Source of the DNA: Ramlibacter lithotrophicus
GTDB lineage: Bacteria; Pseudomonadota; Gammaproteobacteria; Burkholderiales; Burkholderiaceae_C
DNA: 64,000 bases
Direction: 5' to 3'
Assembly (NCBI RefSeq): GCF_012184415.1
Contig: NZ_VTOX01000011.1
Coordinates: 119,457-183,456, forward strand
The notes under the pieces are model-generated. The model was not told where the DNA came from and did not search any database. It saw only the letters and a program-made list of their open reading frames with translations. Position numbers and translations under genes: made by a program. Below, in pieces: positions 41,399 to 51,363 of the stretch. Position 1 is the stretch's first letter. Every line of letters begins with the position of its first letter.

Positions 41399-41764
41399 GC
41401 TGGGTCGAACAGTCAGCGCTTCACCGAGGCGGAGCTCCAAGGATTTCTTCAGATTGGCGACCTGCGCGACCTCCTTGGCGGTTGGCCCGTACTCGTCTAC
41501 ATCGAGCTTCAGGATTGCGACCTCTCGGACCAAGTCGCTGGCCACTTGTTTGACGAAGGCCTCGTCTTTCCCCGACAGGCCTCCAAGCAGCGTGCGAAGA
41601 GACGCGGCGGATTCGCCGACCTGGATTGGTTGGTCGCGGGGTCGAAGTCGACGGTCGATAACGAAGACGAACGCGCCCATGTTGCTTCGGGTATCGACGG
41701 TCCCGTCCTCTTCGATGGTGACTACAACTACTGGGGCCGCAGGCTCCGGACTTTTTTCTGCCAT
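41378..41764 (-). CDS. Hypothetical protein, 128 aa, downstream of zinc-hook ATPase gene
   Basis: Acidic, apparently soluble protein (VVVTIEEDGTVDTRSNMGAFVFVIDRRLRP then a helical half with VKQVASDLVREVAILKLDVDEYG). No known family. It follows the SMC-like gene after 84 bp on the same strand and could be the third (LmuC-like) component of that system, or an unrelated gene. Its 3' end overlaps merR, an arrangement suggesting that this is the boundary between the mer and defence modules. Confidence 0.55.
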   Translation of the reverse strand: MAEKSPEPAAPVVVVTIEEDGTVDTRSNMGAFVFVIDRRLRPRDQPIQVGESAASLRTLLGGLSGKDEAFVKQVASDLVREVAILKLDVDEYGPTAKEVAQVANLKKSLELRLGEALTVRPSSGARHV

Positions 41765-41848
41765 GGCTCGTAAGGGCGAGTAGATGAAATAGTTCTGCGG
41801 CCTACCGGCCGCGCACTGGATGCGCTTTTCGGTCCTGGACGGCGCCCC

Positions 41849-43585
41849 TCAGCTCTCAGCTAAGGGGCCGCCTTCGACTCTTGGCTTCACTGCCTCACGC
41901 AGCTTGGCGAGGGGAACTTGCAACCGCTCGGTGACGGCCTTGAAGGAGTCCTCGGACATCACGCTACCTTCGGCGGCGAGGGTCACTACCTCGAACTCTC
42001 CGAGAGGCACGTTCTCCGGCAAGCGCTCAACTGCCAAGATGACTTGATGCTTGAACCCAGCCGCTCGGCCAAGGACGTCAATCATTCTGCGAAGGTTGGT
42101 GTCATCCTGGCCAGATTGAGCCAGCGTGTCAGCAACGAACGGGAACAAAGGCGTATCGCCCCATTCTGCGTTCGTGGCCAGCATGGCTAGGTGCATTGCG
42201 AGCAGCGACCGAGGGGCCGAGCTACCACCGGACTGCGCACGCGAGCCGGGCTTCGGCTCGGAGATTTGCTCAGAAGCTGGTACTCCGAGAAGATTAGAAA
42301 GGCTGGCGAACTGGTCGTTGAAGTACTTGCGGACGCTCTTCAGCCGGTCTGCATCGGTGTACTTCTTCAGCTCAACCTCCGCTCTGTCTTTGCTCTCGTT
42401 CAAGCGTTTCAGAACCACGCCAAGGTCATTGGTCACGCGCTCAAACGCGTTGTCCAAGGTCCGCTTGCTCTGGGACGCGAGGACGTCCTCCAGCTTTAGC
42501 CGAGCCCTCCGCTCGCTTTGCATCTGGTCGAGTTCGCCGATGGACCGCTCAATCTGCTTGAGCGAACCACGCACGCGGGCTTCATCAGCTTCTGTGGCGT
42601 CAAGCTGTGACCGCATCTCCGCCACCAGAGCGGTCAGGGACTCCAAGTCGCTGGACAGCTGCAGCCGGGCGTGGAAGGAGTTCGCGTGGACAGTACCGCA
42701 AGTGGGGCACTCGATTGAGGTGTTCGCCTGCTCCAAGTACGCAAAATCTCCCGTGAGCTCACTCTGGGCCCGCTGGGCGACGTTCAGCTCTGAGTGCAGC
42801 TTTTGACGAGAATTCACTAGGTTCAGCAGCTGCGTGCGAACACGAACCTGCTCCTGCTGAAGCTTCAGCGCGCGCTTGCCCAGTTCTGCAAGTTCGGAGC
42901 GGAATGCGTTGACATTCAGGGAAGGCAGCTTTTTTGGAAGGACGTCCTCCACTCGTTTGAACGCCTTCCTTTGGGCATCCAGCTCTTGCTCTTTCTCGCG
43001 GATGCGTGCTACGGCGTCGTCCTTTTGGTGCTTCACTACAAAGTACGCGTTAGGGTGCAGGCCGATGAAGGCCTGGAACGTCTCGTCCTTCCATTTGGAG
43101 AATTGGCCGAGATTCTCAAAGGTGTCCCAGTCCGCGCCCCAACTCCCGTCCTGGTCCATGTAGTAGGGCAGCAGCATGTAGCTGACGCCGGCCGGCGCAT
43201 ACACGTTGCTCTGAGGCCGCCGTAGCTCCAGCTTGTAGCCAAAGAACTCGCTGGCGAGCCGGTCCCACACGGTCAGCTTGTCCGCGGAAAAGAGCAAGTC
43301 GCCAGCTTCATCGAACATGCCTAGGCGCTTGCCCTGGCGGAGCGACATATACGTCTTACCTGCGAACTCGAACTCCAGAGCAGCAGCCGTGTCCGGGTCC
43401 CAGTGGCCCGGAGACTGCTTCAACGTGGGGCAGCCGAGTGACCACAGCAGGTTCTTAGTGATTCTCGACTTCCCCACCCCGTTTGGGCCGAACAGGAGGG
43501 TCTTGCTGCTGAACCGCTGCTCCCGAGCCTTCCCGTCTCTTCCGGATACGAGCCAAAGCGTCTTGAAGTTCACGCGCCGGTTCAT
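41849..43585 (-). CDS. SMC/Rad50-like ATPase with zinc hook (Lamassu LmuB-like)
   Basis: 578 residues. Walker A LFGPNGVGKSRI lies near the N-terminus (about 32-43). A coiled coil with zinc-hook CPTC at 293-296 divides it, and a C-terminal half carries a signature-like SGGSSAPRSLLAMHLAM and a Walker B-like PLFPFVADT. This is the architecture of SMC-type ATPases that sense foreign DNA. Start overlaps the DUF4297 gene stop (ATGA). A DUF4297 nuclease plus zinc-hook SMC ATPase is the core of Lamassu (Cap4 type) anti-phage systems. The protein is on the short side for LmuB. Confidence 0.75.
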   Translation of the reverse strand: MNRRVNFKTLWLVSGRDGKAREQRFSSKTLLFGPNGVGKSRITKNLLWSLGCPTLKQSPGHWDPDTAAALEFEFAGKTYMSLRQGKRLGMFDEAGDLLFSADKLTVWDRLASEFFGYKLELRRPQSNVYAPAGVSYMLLPYYMDQDGSWGADWDTFENLGQFSKWKDETFQAFIGLHPNAYFVVKHQKDDAVARIREKEQELDAQRKAFKRVEDVLPKKLPSLNVNAFRSELAELGKRALKLQQEQVRVRTQLLNLVNSRQKLHSELNVAQRAQSELTGDFAYLEQANTSIECPTCGTVHANSFHARLQLSSDLESLTALVAEMRSQLDATEADEARVRGSLKQIERSIGELDQMQSERRARLKLEDVLASQSKRTLDNAFERVTNDLGVVLKRLNESKDRAEVELKKYTDADRLKSVRKYFNDQFASLSNLLGVPASEQISEPKPGSRAQSGGSSAPRSLLAMHLAMLATNAEWGDTPLFPFVADTLAQSGQDDTNLRRMIDVLGRAAGFKHQVILAVERLPENVPLGEFEVVTLAAEGSVMSEDSFKAVTERLQVPLAKLREAVKPRVEGGPLAES

Positions 43586-44787
43586 TCTTTTTCCTCAGAT
43601 TGCGCACCAGGCGCAGGAGTGAGTACGTCGAGTTCGATTCCATCGGTCAACACCAGTAGGGCGATTGCTCGCAAATAGGAGACAGGGAGGCCGGCCGTCA
43701 GGAAGTGCTCGGTCGCGCGTACCTCCTGCACGACTTCCTCCATAACTTCTTTGAGCGTACCCGTGGAGCCTGCCTGCATGACCTTTGCCTTTGCCACCGC
43801 AAGCGCCGTTGCGATTTGCCGGAAGACCTCATTCGTTCTGTCGGTCGCTTCGGCGCAGACGCGCACGCGTTGCACGCGAATTTGCTCGCGCGCGAAGAAC
43901 GGGTACTGCTCGCGTTCCAGTTCCTCGATGGCTCTGTCCAGTGCGTGGTGAACTGGCGGCCTGAGTTGCGCGACCTGGGCCAAGATGTCGACAACCTGCT
44001 TGCGAGAGAGCAGCCGTGTCTTAAGTTCTTCAAATGACCTGGCGTAGCTGGTGTCAGAGGCGCGACGCTGAATCTCGCTCGCGAGCATCTGAGCGGCGAT
44101 GGTTGTATGGGAAAGTTTGAACGGGAGCTTTCCTGCCGCGGAAAGGTCGCTCAGCTTGCCCCCGACAAACATCTCCTGCTCGCCGAGCGGGAGGTTTGTT
44201 CTCTGCACGTGGACGCAGGACAGGTCCACGTCGTCTGCAACCACCCCAAGCTGCTGCCCGAGCTGCGCTTTGACTTTCGTCTGCTGTTCCTCCGTCAAAG
44301 TGTGCAGACATGTTTTGCCTGCATTCGTGTCGCTGCCTTTTTCGTTGGGCAACTTCACGCCCACGTTCGAGACGAAATGCAGAACCGTCGGGTGGCCTTT
44401 GAATTCCAGCTTGCGGCGGTATAGCTTCGCGAGGATGGAGGGCTCGTGCCCGTCGCCCGACTTGAGCTTCGTGCCCTTGCGCTGCAGCTCCTCGAGCGAC
44501 CAAGCACCGCTGCGCTCTGACTTCTTCACTTGGCAAAACTCCACCGAGCTCGGCGCCTCGGCGGAGTCCAGGATGGCTACGTCCTCCTTGAACTCGGAGA
44601 GGATGGCGAAGTCCTGCTGCGTCTCCAGCCTTTCGACGGCGGATAGCGTCGCCCACCACTGCTGAAAGGAAAAGCCCAGGGTGGCCGACCTGCCTCCAGA
44701 CTCGTCTCCGGGCAAGTCGCGCAGCAGGGCTTCGAGGGGACCAGGTCCAGATGCCGCTGGCGCGGTGGGCTGTCGACGAGGCGGCAT
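43582..44787 (-). CDS. DUF4297 (Cap4-type) nuclease, Lamassu LmuA-like
   Basis: About 401 residues from ATG 44787. A longer frame from ATG 44997 adds 70 residues that do not look domain-like. The start of the domain, LGFSFQQWWATLSAVERL, then FAILSEFKEDVAILD and VEFCQVKKSE, has the DUF4297 pattern of Cap4-family PD-(D/E)xK nucleases (acidic ...E-x-x-E/D... and QxK). The C-terminal half is helical and may contact the ATPase. It should cleave DNA when activated by the SMC partner, giving abortive infection. Confidence 0.7.
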   Translation of the reverse strand: MPPRRQPTAPAASGPGPLEALLRDLPGDESGGRSATLGFSFQQWWATLSAVERLETQQDFAILSEFKEDVAILDSAEAPSSVEFCQVKKSERSGAWSLEELQRKGTKLKSGDGHEPSILAKLYRRKLEFKGHPTVLHFVSNVGVKLPNEKGSDTNAGKTCLHTLTEEQQTKVKAQLGQQLGVVADDVDLSCVHVQRTNLPLGEQEMFVGGKLSDLSAAGKLPFKLSHTTIAAQMLASEIQRRASDTSYARSFEELKTRLLSRKQVVDILAQVAQLRPPVHHALDRAIEELEREQYPFFAREQIRVQRVRVCAEATDRTNEVFRQIATALAVAKAKVMQAGSTGTLKEVMEEVVQEVRATEHFLTAGLPVSYLRAIALLVLTDGIELDVLTPAPGAQSEEKE

Positions 44788-45116
44788 TGTCAGACTAGGG
44801 TGCGGGCAGCTGCAAACCAATAGCAGCCGCGCACCGTCCTGGGAAGTCTCATGCCTGTATTGCCTCCACTCGCGCCGAACCTTCTTGTGCGCCGACGCGC
44901 TAAATAGAGGCCGGCAATTCAGATTCCAGCGGCCATCGTACCTACGGTTGCTTCCGGTGCCAACGTCCATGTTGGCGAGGCGAGCTTGTATCACCATCCC
45001 TGCGAACGCGTTCTTCGCCAGGTCGAACTTCTGGGTGAGTTCCTTCGACTGACAGCCTGTCGCCCGGCAGCCTAAGTAGAAGCGCTCGCGAGTTATCTCC
45101 CAAGGTGCGATATGAG
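44788..45116. other. 329-bp stretch upstream of the nuclease gene
   Basis: The nuclease reading frame stays open back through this whole stretch, and its translation is Cys- and Arg-rich without a recognisable domain. An ATG at 44997 exists, but there is no ATG/GTG/TTG further up. No promoter is obvious. Possibly a leader or decayed N-terminal region. Confidence 0.35.
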
Positions 45117-45377
45117 TCAGTCAATCTCCCCGTCGGTGAGGCCCCAGCCCCTCGTATTCAACGACCTTCGGACCTTGGCAAGAAGCTCGCTGTTGCTCCA
45201 CTCAGGTCTCTCAGCACGTTTCCGCTGGCAGTAGGCGGTCAGCTGGCGAAGCAGGTGCGCGCACACGTCGTAGCGGCCAGTCAGTTCCTCCTCGGAGAAG
45301 TCGGTGATACAGCGTCCATCCTGGAGCACCACGGCAAGTTTCGGCTGCGCACCCGCCAGGGCGCCGGGTGCGCGCAT
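45117..45377 (-). CDS. Hypothetical protein, 86 aa
   Basis: The sequence QPKLAVVLQDGRCITDFSEEELTGRYDVCAHLLRQL and the tail VRRSLNTRGWGLTDGEID look like a folded small protein with a conserved feel, but I know no family. ATG 45377 directly follows a stop codon. No clear ribosome site is seen, so the start could be a GTG in VVLQDG. It lies just upstream of the nuclease/ATPase unit on the same strand. Confidence 0.45.
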   Translation of the reverse strand: MRAPGALAGAQPKLAVVLQDGRCITDFSEEELTGRYDVCAHLLRQLTAYCQRKRAERPEWSNSELLAKVRRSLNTRGWGLTDGEID

Positions 45378-45606
45378 TCACTGGGCGCGTGCGATGACGT
45401 ACGCGAGGGTTTGGTCATGGCGCTCCGGCAGGGGCCCGAATACTGTCCGTCCATACAGCAAATGCTGAAACTGGCCTCCGTCAGCTCACCATTCGTATGT
45501 TTGCGTTCACTGCTGCTGCATGAACCGAAGCTAGCAGCTTCCGTTGCAAATGCATCCGTCTAACCCTATAGTTACTACAAGGTTTATGGCGTGACTCAAT
45601 CGTAGG

Positions 45607-45912
45607 TCACTTCCGCCGCGCGGCCGTCTCGCGCGGGTCTGGCAAATGCGAGATGTCAATGGACTTGGTCCCCATGACTCGCAAGGCCTCCAGGAAGAAA
45701 GCCACAGAGAAGGTGCCGCGGTTTATGCGTGTCATCAGGCTCTGCTCGGAATCACCGGCACCCAGGTCACGCGCGAGCGTCTTGTAGACGTACCCGTGCT
45801 TGGCCATCTCGGCCTGCAGCAGTCGCCTCGCTGCCACCTGCCACAGGGTTTTTCGGCGCTGGTTTGAGGTGCTCGCTGCCGCCCCCGGCGGGCTTTTCTG
45901 GTCTTCGGGCAT
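45607..45912 (-). CDS. DUF6471 domain protein, small HTH-like
   Basis: 101 residues with WQVAARRLLQAEMAKHGYVYKTLARDLGAGDSEQSLMTRINRGTFSVAFFLEALRVMG, the DUF6471 pattern. This is a short helical domain resembling a Cro-like helix-turn-helix, common next to mobile elements. It is divergent from tnsB with 147 bp between starts and may regulate transposition or its own expression. Confidence 0.7.
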   Translation of the reverse strand: MPEDQKSPPGAAASTSNQRRKTLWQVAARRLLQAEMAKHGYVYKTLARDLGAGDSEQSLMTRINRGTFSVAFFLEALRVMGTKSIDISHLPDPRETAARRK

Positions 45913-46059
45913 GTGCCCATCAAGTAGTGGAGGACGCTCTGACTCTACCTGCGCTTTTTAGCTTGTACCTGTCCATTTTGTATGTTTAAGGGTCCATCTA
46001 GAGGACGACCGTTTTCCAGCTCCTAGACGCTGGAGACACACACGCAATCAACCAAGGCC

Positions 46060-48888
46060 ATGCTGACCGATACCGACCTCGAAAGACTCTTTGCCGAACG
46101 GAAGACACCGGCGGCCGGGCGCACACTGATTCGGAAGATTCGCGCTGAATCGCCCGTCCGCCACCTGCAGTACCGCATGGGCGGTGTCCGCACCCGTCTC
46201 ATCAGCAAAAAGATGGGCGGCAAAGCGTTGTACGCGGAAAGCCGCACATGCGAGTTCCCGGCCATCTACATCCGCGAGCATGACCCTGACACCATAGAAC
46301 TCTGGCCGCAGCCCTGCACGGTGGACCTGAAGCTGCAGAGCGGCAACGGCGGTACTCGGGTGCAGCACACGCCGGACCTGTTCGTCATCGAACAGGGCGG
46401 CTTCGTCATCGAAGAGTGGCGAGAGCTGCCGCGCCTCATGAAGCTCGCGCAGGACCGCCCCGAGCACTTCTACCGCGACAAAGATAACCAGTGGCATTAC
46501 GTGCCGGTGGAGGAGCACTTCAAGGAGCTCGGCATCGAGTACCGCCTGCGGTGCTCGGACGAGCACCCGCGGGTGCATTTGTCGAATCTTTCCATCTTGG
46601 AGGATTACGCACTCGAATCGACACCGCCTGTCCCCGAGGAGGAGCGGCAGCGGATTCTCACGCTGATGGGTGAGCACAACAAGCTTGCACACCTTCAGCT
46701 TGTAGTGGAGCACGGCTTCAAGGCCGACCATGTCTTCCAGCTTGTTCTGGACGGCACTGTCTACGTTGACCTGAACGAGACCCTGCTGCGCAACACTGGT
46801 GAACTGGTCATCTATCGGGACAGGACTGTCGCACGCGCAGATGCCCTGTTGAACCGTGACCAATCGGCAGCACTCCCCGGCAGCGCCCTGACCCTGATGT
46901 CCGGCACGCGTTTCCTCTTTGACGACACCTTGTATGAGGTGGTCTTGCTTGGCAAAACGCAAGTGACCGTGCGGGACGTGAAGACCGGCAAGTCGTCCCT
47001 CTTGGATGTCGCCTTGGTCGAGGAGATGTTCCAGAAGCAACTCGTGGTGTCGGGGAGCGAACAACGCGTCAAAAAGGAGTTCGACGCCGACGTCCTCTTC
47101 AATGAAAACCGACTGGGCGAAGCGCTTGAGCGCCTGGAATCGCTTCAGAACCCCGACAGCGCGAAAGTCAGCAAGCGCACCCTGAGCCGCTGGAGAGAGA
47201 AGACGAGGGGATTGCTGTCACCCCAGGAGCAACTCGATGCCCTGGTTAGCCGCAATCCTGGCAACACCACACGGCGCTTGCCCGCCGATGTACTCGCCCT
47301 GGCAGAAAAGGTTGTCAAGGAGTTCCACAACACTGCCAAGAACCCCACCAAACAAGCGACGTTCAACGTCTACACGTCCCTGTGCGCGGACGAGAACGTG
47401 ACGCCGATGTCCAGGGCCATGTTCTACAAGTGGATTAAGCGCCACGAGAGCGTTGTCGACCGGGAAGGCAAGCGCAAGGCGTACCAGAAGGCGCCCATTC
47501 CGCTCACGTACGACTACGAGCATCCGGTGCATGGCGTGCTCCCGCACGAGGTCTGCTACTGCGACCACACCATCCTGAACGTGTTCCTGAAGGGCGCCGT
47601 GATGCCCGACCTGGGAAAGCCGACCATCACTTTGATGATGGACGGTTCGCTTTCCAAGGCCAGGGGCTTTTATCTCTCGTATCGGCCAGCAAGCGCCGTC
47701 TCGGTCCTCATGTGCCTGCGCGACTATGTTCGGCGCAACGGCCGGCTGCCACGTGTGCTGGTCCTGGACAACGGCCGTGAATTCCACAGCCAGGCGCTGC
47801 TTCAGTTCTGCTCGATGTTCGGCATCACCATTCGCTGGCGTCGCGCGTCGCACCCCCGCGATTCAACTTTGGTTGAGCGGATGCTTGGCGTCACGGAGCA
47901 GGAAATCATCAGCCAGCTGGATGGCAACAGCCTGGCCTTGAAGGACCCCCGCATGGTGTCCTCTACCCACCATCCGGACAAACACATTCGCTGGACGCTT
48001 CCCGGTCTGCACGGCGCGTTCGAATACTTCTTGTTCGACGTCCATCCGAATCGGATTCACCCGCGATTCGGGATTTCGCCCAACGAGTATGAGAAGAGGC
48101 TGATTCTGGAGTGCGGTGCTCGAGAGCACGTCATCGTCCGCTTTGACCAGACCTTGAAGCTGCTCACCTCGCCACATTCTGGCAAGGCAACGCGCGCCGT
48201 CGACCGCAAGCGCGGCGTCGAAGTCGACGGCATGTGGTACTGGCATGACAAGCTTGCGCTCGCGAAGGCCGGAGAGCCGGCCGAAGTGCGCGTCGAGCTC
48301 TGGCGGGCACGCGCGGTCTACGTCTGCTTCCGCAACAACTGGTATGTCGCCATTGCCCGCGACGGTGGCAAGTTGGAGGGCCGGTACCGCCAAGAGTTCG
48401 AGCTGCAGCAGCGCGAGGAGACGCGCGCCCGGCGCACGGCCGCTCAGAAAGACAAGAACTCCGTCGAGAACGCAAAGAAGCGCGAGAACCTTTGGGACCC
48501 GGAACGGTGGGACGAGCGCATCCGCGACCAGCTGTCGGAGATGTACTACCTGTACGAGCGCCTTGGAATGGCCGAGGCCCTTCCCGAGGCAACGAACCCG
48601 CAGGGCGGCATCGTGTCTCTGGGCCTGCCGAAGGGAACTGCGCTCGAGCTCATTCATGCCGTGGAAGGCGAGCCGGGTGTGTATGTGGCTGGCGACTGGG
48701 TCGAAGACGACAAGTCTTCCGGCGCTGCGGACACCAGCGCTTCCTCGGAGCCTAAGAAGAGCAAGCGCGCCGCAGTGAAGGCGGCTGCGCCAAGCCCGTC
48801 GCCCTTGGCGCCGGCGTCCGGAGCGCCTGCAGCAGCTCCGGTCCCGGAGCTCGCGCTGGAAGCGCCGCAGGACGACGACTACTTCTGA
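46060..48888 (+). CDS. Transposase, TnsB/TniA (Mu-type DDE integrase) family
   Basis: 942 residues. The DDE triad is clear: D502 (in CYCDHTILN), D570 (VLDNGREF) and E606 (STLVERML), giving D-x67-D-x35-E as in retroviral-type integrases. An N-terminal helical DNA-binding part and a Mu-type C-terminal beta-barrel region follow family layout. The extra-long C-terminus ends in Ala/Pro/Ser-rich sequence, likely the segment that contacts TnsC. With the AAA protein and TniQ genes downstream it forms a transposition module of Tn7/Tn5053 type. No TnsA-type nuclease is present. Confidence 0.9.
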   Translation: MLTDTDLERLFAERKTPAAGRTLIRKIRAESPVRHLQYRMGGVRTRLISKKMGGKALYAESRTCEFPAIYIREHDPDTIELWPQPCTVDLKLQSGNGGTRVQHTPDLFVIEQGGFVIEEWRELPRLMKLAQDRPEHFYRDKDNQWHYVPVEEHFKELGIEYRLRCSDEHPRVHLSNLSILEDYALESTPPVPEEERQRILTLMGEHNKLAHLQLVVEHGFKADHVFQLVLDGTVYVDLNETLLRNTGELVIYRDRTVARADALLNRDQSAALPGSALTLMSGTRFLFDDTLYEVVLLGKTQVTVRDVKTGKSSLLDVALVEEMFQKQLVVSGSEQRVKKEFDADVLFNENRLGEALERLESLQNPDSAKVSKRTLSRWREKTRGLLSPQEQLDALVSRNPGNTTRRLPADVLALAEKVVKEFHNTAKNPTKQATFNVYTSLCADENVTPMSRAMFYKWIKRHESVVDREGKRKAYQKAPIPLTYDYEHPVHGVLPHEVCYCDHTILNVFLKGAVMPDLGKPTITLMMDGSLSKARGFYLSYRPASAVSVLMCLRDYVRRNGRLPRVLVLDNGREFHSQALLQFCSMFGITIRWRRASHPRDSTLVERMLGVTEQEIISQLDGNSLALKDPRMVSSTHHPDKHIRWTLPGLHGAFEYFLFDVHPNRIHPRFGISPNEYEKRLILECGAREHVIVRFDQTLKLLTSPHSGKATRAVDRKRGVEVDGMWYWHDKLALAKAGEPAEVRVELWRARAVYVCFRNNWYVAIARDGGKLEGRYRQEFELQQREETRARRTAAQKDKNSVENAKKRENLWDPERWDERIRDQLSEMYYLYERLGMAEALPEATNPQGGIVSLGLPKGTALELIHAVEGEPGVYVAGDWVEDDKSSGAADTSASSEPKKSKRAAVKAAAPSPSPLAPASGAPAAAPVPELALEAPQDDDYF

Positions 48889-48980
48889 GGAGGAACGCAC
48901 GACGACATTCCCCCTCACATCGCGAGTTCCGGCGGCGCAACGCACCGCCTCCCTTAGTTCACCAAATCCATTCATTGCTC

Positions 48981-50063
48981 ATGATTATCAAAAGCGACAA
49001 ACAACCCTCCGAGCTCCCCCCGCTGAAGAAGAAGCCGTGGGAGGTCGGCCTCTCGGCCGAAATGGTCGAAAGGCAACTGGCGTTCTACGAGACACGAGTG
49101 AAGCACCCGGCCATGCAGAGGCTGTTGGACGACCTGATGCCGCTGCTGATGCCCCACTCGGAGTCCAATATCATCGTCATCACAGGAGCCACCGGCGCGG
49201 GCAAGAGCACCCTGACGCGCGTTCTCCTGAAGTCCCTGTTCCAGGACTTCGCCCAGCTCATGCAGGATGACACCTCCGTCATTCCGCTCATCTCCGTGGA
49301 GGCCTATGCGAACGGAGAACGCCAGCACGGCTTCAAAGGCCTGTTCCAGAGCATGCTCGGTCAACTCGTAGAGCCTGGCACAGAGCAAAAGGCACCGGCA
49401 ATCCTCGCTGACGGCAAGCTGGTCGTGCAACCCACGTCCAAGCACACGGTCGCCGGTCTTCGCCTGACTCTGGAAGCTGGCCTGCGCGAGCGCCGCACCC
49501 GCGTCGGCGTCATCGACGAAGCTGCTCACCTGCTGCGATTCGCCAAGGACGTGGTCGTGATGGACACGCTGAAGAGCCTCTCGAACACCACAGGGACGAA
49601 GTGGGTCCTGGTTGGCTCGTTCGACCTGTTCGACCTCATCATGGAAGACGGCCAGGTTGCTCGTCGCGCAAGCATCCTCAACCTCGAGCGATACCACCTG
49701 GAGAAGGCAGAGGACCGGCACACCTATCGCGACGTCGTGGCCAAGCTTCAGGCCAAGTGGCCCTCGGAGGAGGTTCCCAATTTTGTCGCCATCTCGGACG
49801 CGCTGTTGGAAGTCTCGCTCGGCTGCATTGGCCTTCTTAAGTCGCTGCTGCTCGACGCGTCCGCCATGCAGATGCGCAACGGCGGCAAGTGGAACCCTGA
49901 ATTCCTCAAGAAGGCTGCCAAGGCCAACAAGATTCGCGACCTCATCCGCCGTGAAATCGAAGTGGGCGAGGAGAAGGTTCGCGATGCGCTGTACGGGAAC
50001 TCACTGTGGGATGAGGCGACGTTCTCCAAGCTCGTTCACAAGATGGAGACGACCCGTGCCTAA
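48981..50063 (+). CDS. AAA+ ATPase, TnsC/TniB family
   Basis: 360 residues from ATG 48981 (an in-frame TTG at 48975 is unlikely). Walker A is VITGATGAGKSTLTR, Walker B RVGVIDEAAHLL, and the TnsC-like C-terminal helical part ends EVGEEKVRDALYGNSLW. It should polymerise on DNA and pass the target choice to TnsB. It overlaps tniQ by 8 bp. Confidence 0.88.
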   Translation: MIIKSDKQPSELPPLKKKPWEVGLSAEMVERQLAFYETRVKHPAMQRLLDDLMPLLMPHSESNIIVITGATGAGKSTLTRVLLKSLFQDFAQLMQDDTSVIPLISVEAYANGERQHGFKGLFQSMLGQLVEPGTEQKAPAILADGKLVVQPTSKHTVAGLRLTLEAGLRERRTRVGVIDEAAHLLRFAKDVVVMDTLKSLSNTTGTKWVLVGSFDLFDLIMEDGQVARRASILNLERYHLEKAEDRHTYRDVVAKLQAKWPSEEVPNFVAISDALLEVSLGCIGLLKSLLLDASAMQMRNGGKWNPEFLKKAAKANKIRDLIRREIEVGEEKVRDALYGNSLWDEATFSKLVHKMETTRA

Positions 50064-51360
50064 CCGCACCTTGTTCTACCCCAAGCAGTTGCTTGGCCAA
50101 GGCACCGCACAGGTCCAGAGCCTGCGCAGCTACCTGGAGCACCTGGCGCTGGCTCACAACATGAAGCCGCGCGCGATGCTCGAGAGCCTGTTCGCGACCT
50201 TTCCGGTCACGCAGCACGAGGCCGCAATCCCTACGCTGCTCAAACGCTGCAGCGTGCACGGCAACGCGGCTCTGGGCCCTGAACTTCGCGAGCGCTTGGA
50301 GCGGGCCACGGGGTGCTCGCTTGAGGAGGCCGGCTTCTGGCGGTTCAGCGGGCTGCTTGCGCCTACGAACCTCGTGCGGAATCGGACGATGTACTGCCCC
50401 TGCTGCGTTCAGGAGGGTGAAGAGCTTCCGTACATCCGACTCTTGTGGGTCGCTGACTGCGTGACGGCATGTCCGGTTCACGGCGTGAGGCTGCGATTGG
50501 ATTCCGAGTGCGGCGCGCCGGAGAGCGAGCGCTTGCCCGTGCAGAAACGCCCGTCGCTGGGTGGCGTCTGCACGCAGTGCGGAAGCGTTGGCCACCGGTG
50601 CGTCACCGACGCGCCCGAGGCCGCAACCCAGGAGGAGATTGCTGTGGCTCGCCAGGTCGCACGACTCCTCGCCCTGCCGGAGGCCACCATCAACACGTTC
50701 ACGCCAGAGTCGCTGCGCTCGGGCCTCAAACAATTGGTCTCCGCCGTGTACGGGGGAAGCGTCGTGCGCGCCTCCCGTGAAGCCGGCCTGTCCCGTGCTT
50801 CCGTGTGCACGTGGGCAGGTGGTGGACGGCCCGGCTTGCCGTGGCTGGTTCAGCTGTGCCTACACGCCGGCGCGGATGTCGTTCAATTGCTTGGCGGTTC
50901 GTATTCCCCGCTTGAGGACCAGTCGATGACCGGCAAGCAGTACGACGTCATGGGTCGTACGTACAACTTCGCGCAGACCGACAATGAGACTGTGCGCCGG
51001 CTGCTGCGCGAGGCCGCCTTGGAAGCCAACCCGCCCAGCCTGCGCGAGTTCGCGCGGCGGCACGGCCTCCACATCGACACGCCGAAGAAGCGATTTCCGG
51101 CCGAAGCACGCGCCCTGGCCGAAGTGGGGCGCGCTCACCTGAAGCGAATCCGTCAGCTGCAATACGAGGAGGCGGTGGCCTCGTACACCCGTGCGGCAGA
51201 GGCGCTGCGGGAGAAGGGCTCTTGTGTCCATGAGCGGACACTGCAGCAGGAAAGCGGCTTGGTAGCTTTCAGCCAGAACGCCTCCCGGGTGCGAGCCCTC
51301 CAGTCCGTTCTGTCTCGCTTCCGGGCGCATGAAGATGAAGAAGCCGTCGCGGCGGGCTAG
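50056..51360 (+). CDS. TniQ/TnsD-family target selector
   Basis: 434 residues from GTG 50056, inside the tnsC end, preceded by GGAG. The N-terminal TniQ domain (ALAHNMKPRAMLESLF) is followed by two zinc-finger-like clusters (YCPCC...CPVHGVRL and GGVCTQCGSVGHRC) and a helical DNA-binding half. TniQ proteins bring TnsC to the target site. TnsD-like members recognise a specific chromosomal sequence. The tRNA-fMet gene about 900 bp downstream is a candidate target. Confidence 0.85.
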   Translation: MPNRTLFYPKQLLGQGTAQVQSLRSYLEHLALAHNMKPRAMLESLFATFPVTQHEAAIPTLLKRCSVHGNAALGPELRERLERATGCSLEEAGFWRFSGLLAPTNLVRNRTMYCPCCVQEGEELPYIRLLWVADCVTACPVHGVRLRLDSECGAPESERLPVQKRPSLGGVCTQCGSVGHRCVTDAPEAATQEEIAVARQVARLLALPEATINTFTPESLRSGLKQLVSAVYGGSVVRASREAGLSRASVCTWAGGGRPGLPWLVQLCLHAGADVVQLLGGSYSPLEDQSMTGKQYDVMGRTYNFAQTDNETVRRLLREAALEANPPSLREFARRHGLHIDTPKKRFPAEARALAEVGRAHLKRIRQLQYEEAVASYTRAAEALREKGSCVHERTLQQESGLVAFSQNASRVRALQSVLSRFRAHEDEEAVAAG

Positions 51361-51363
51361 GAC

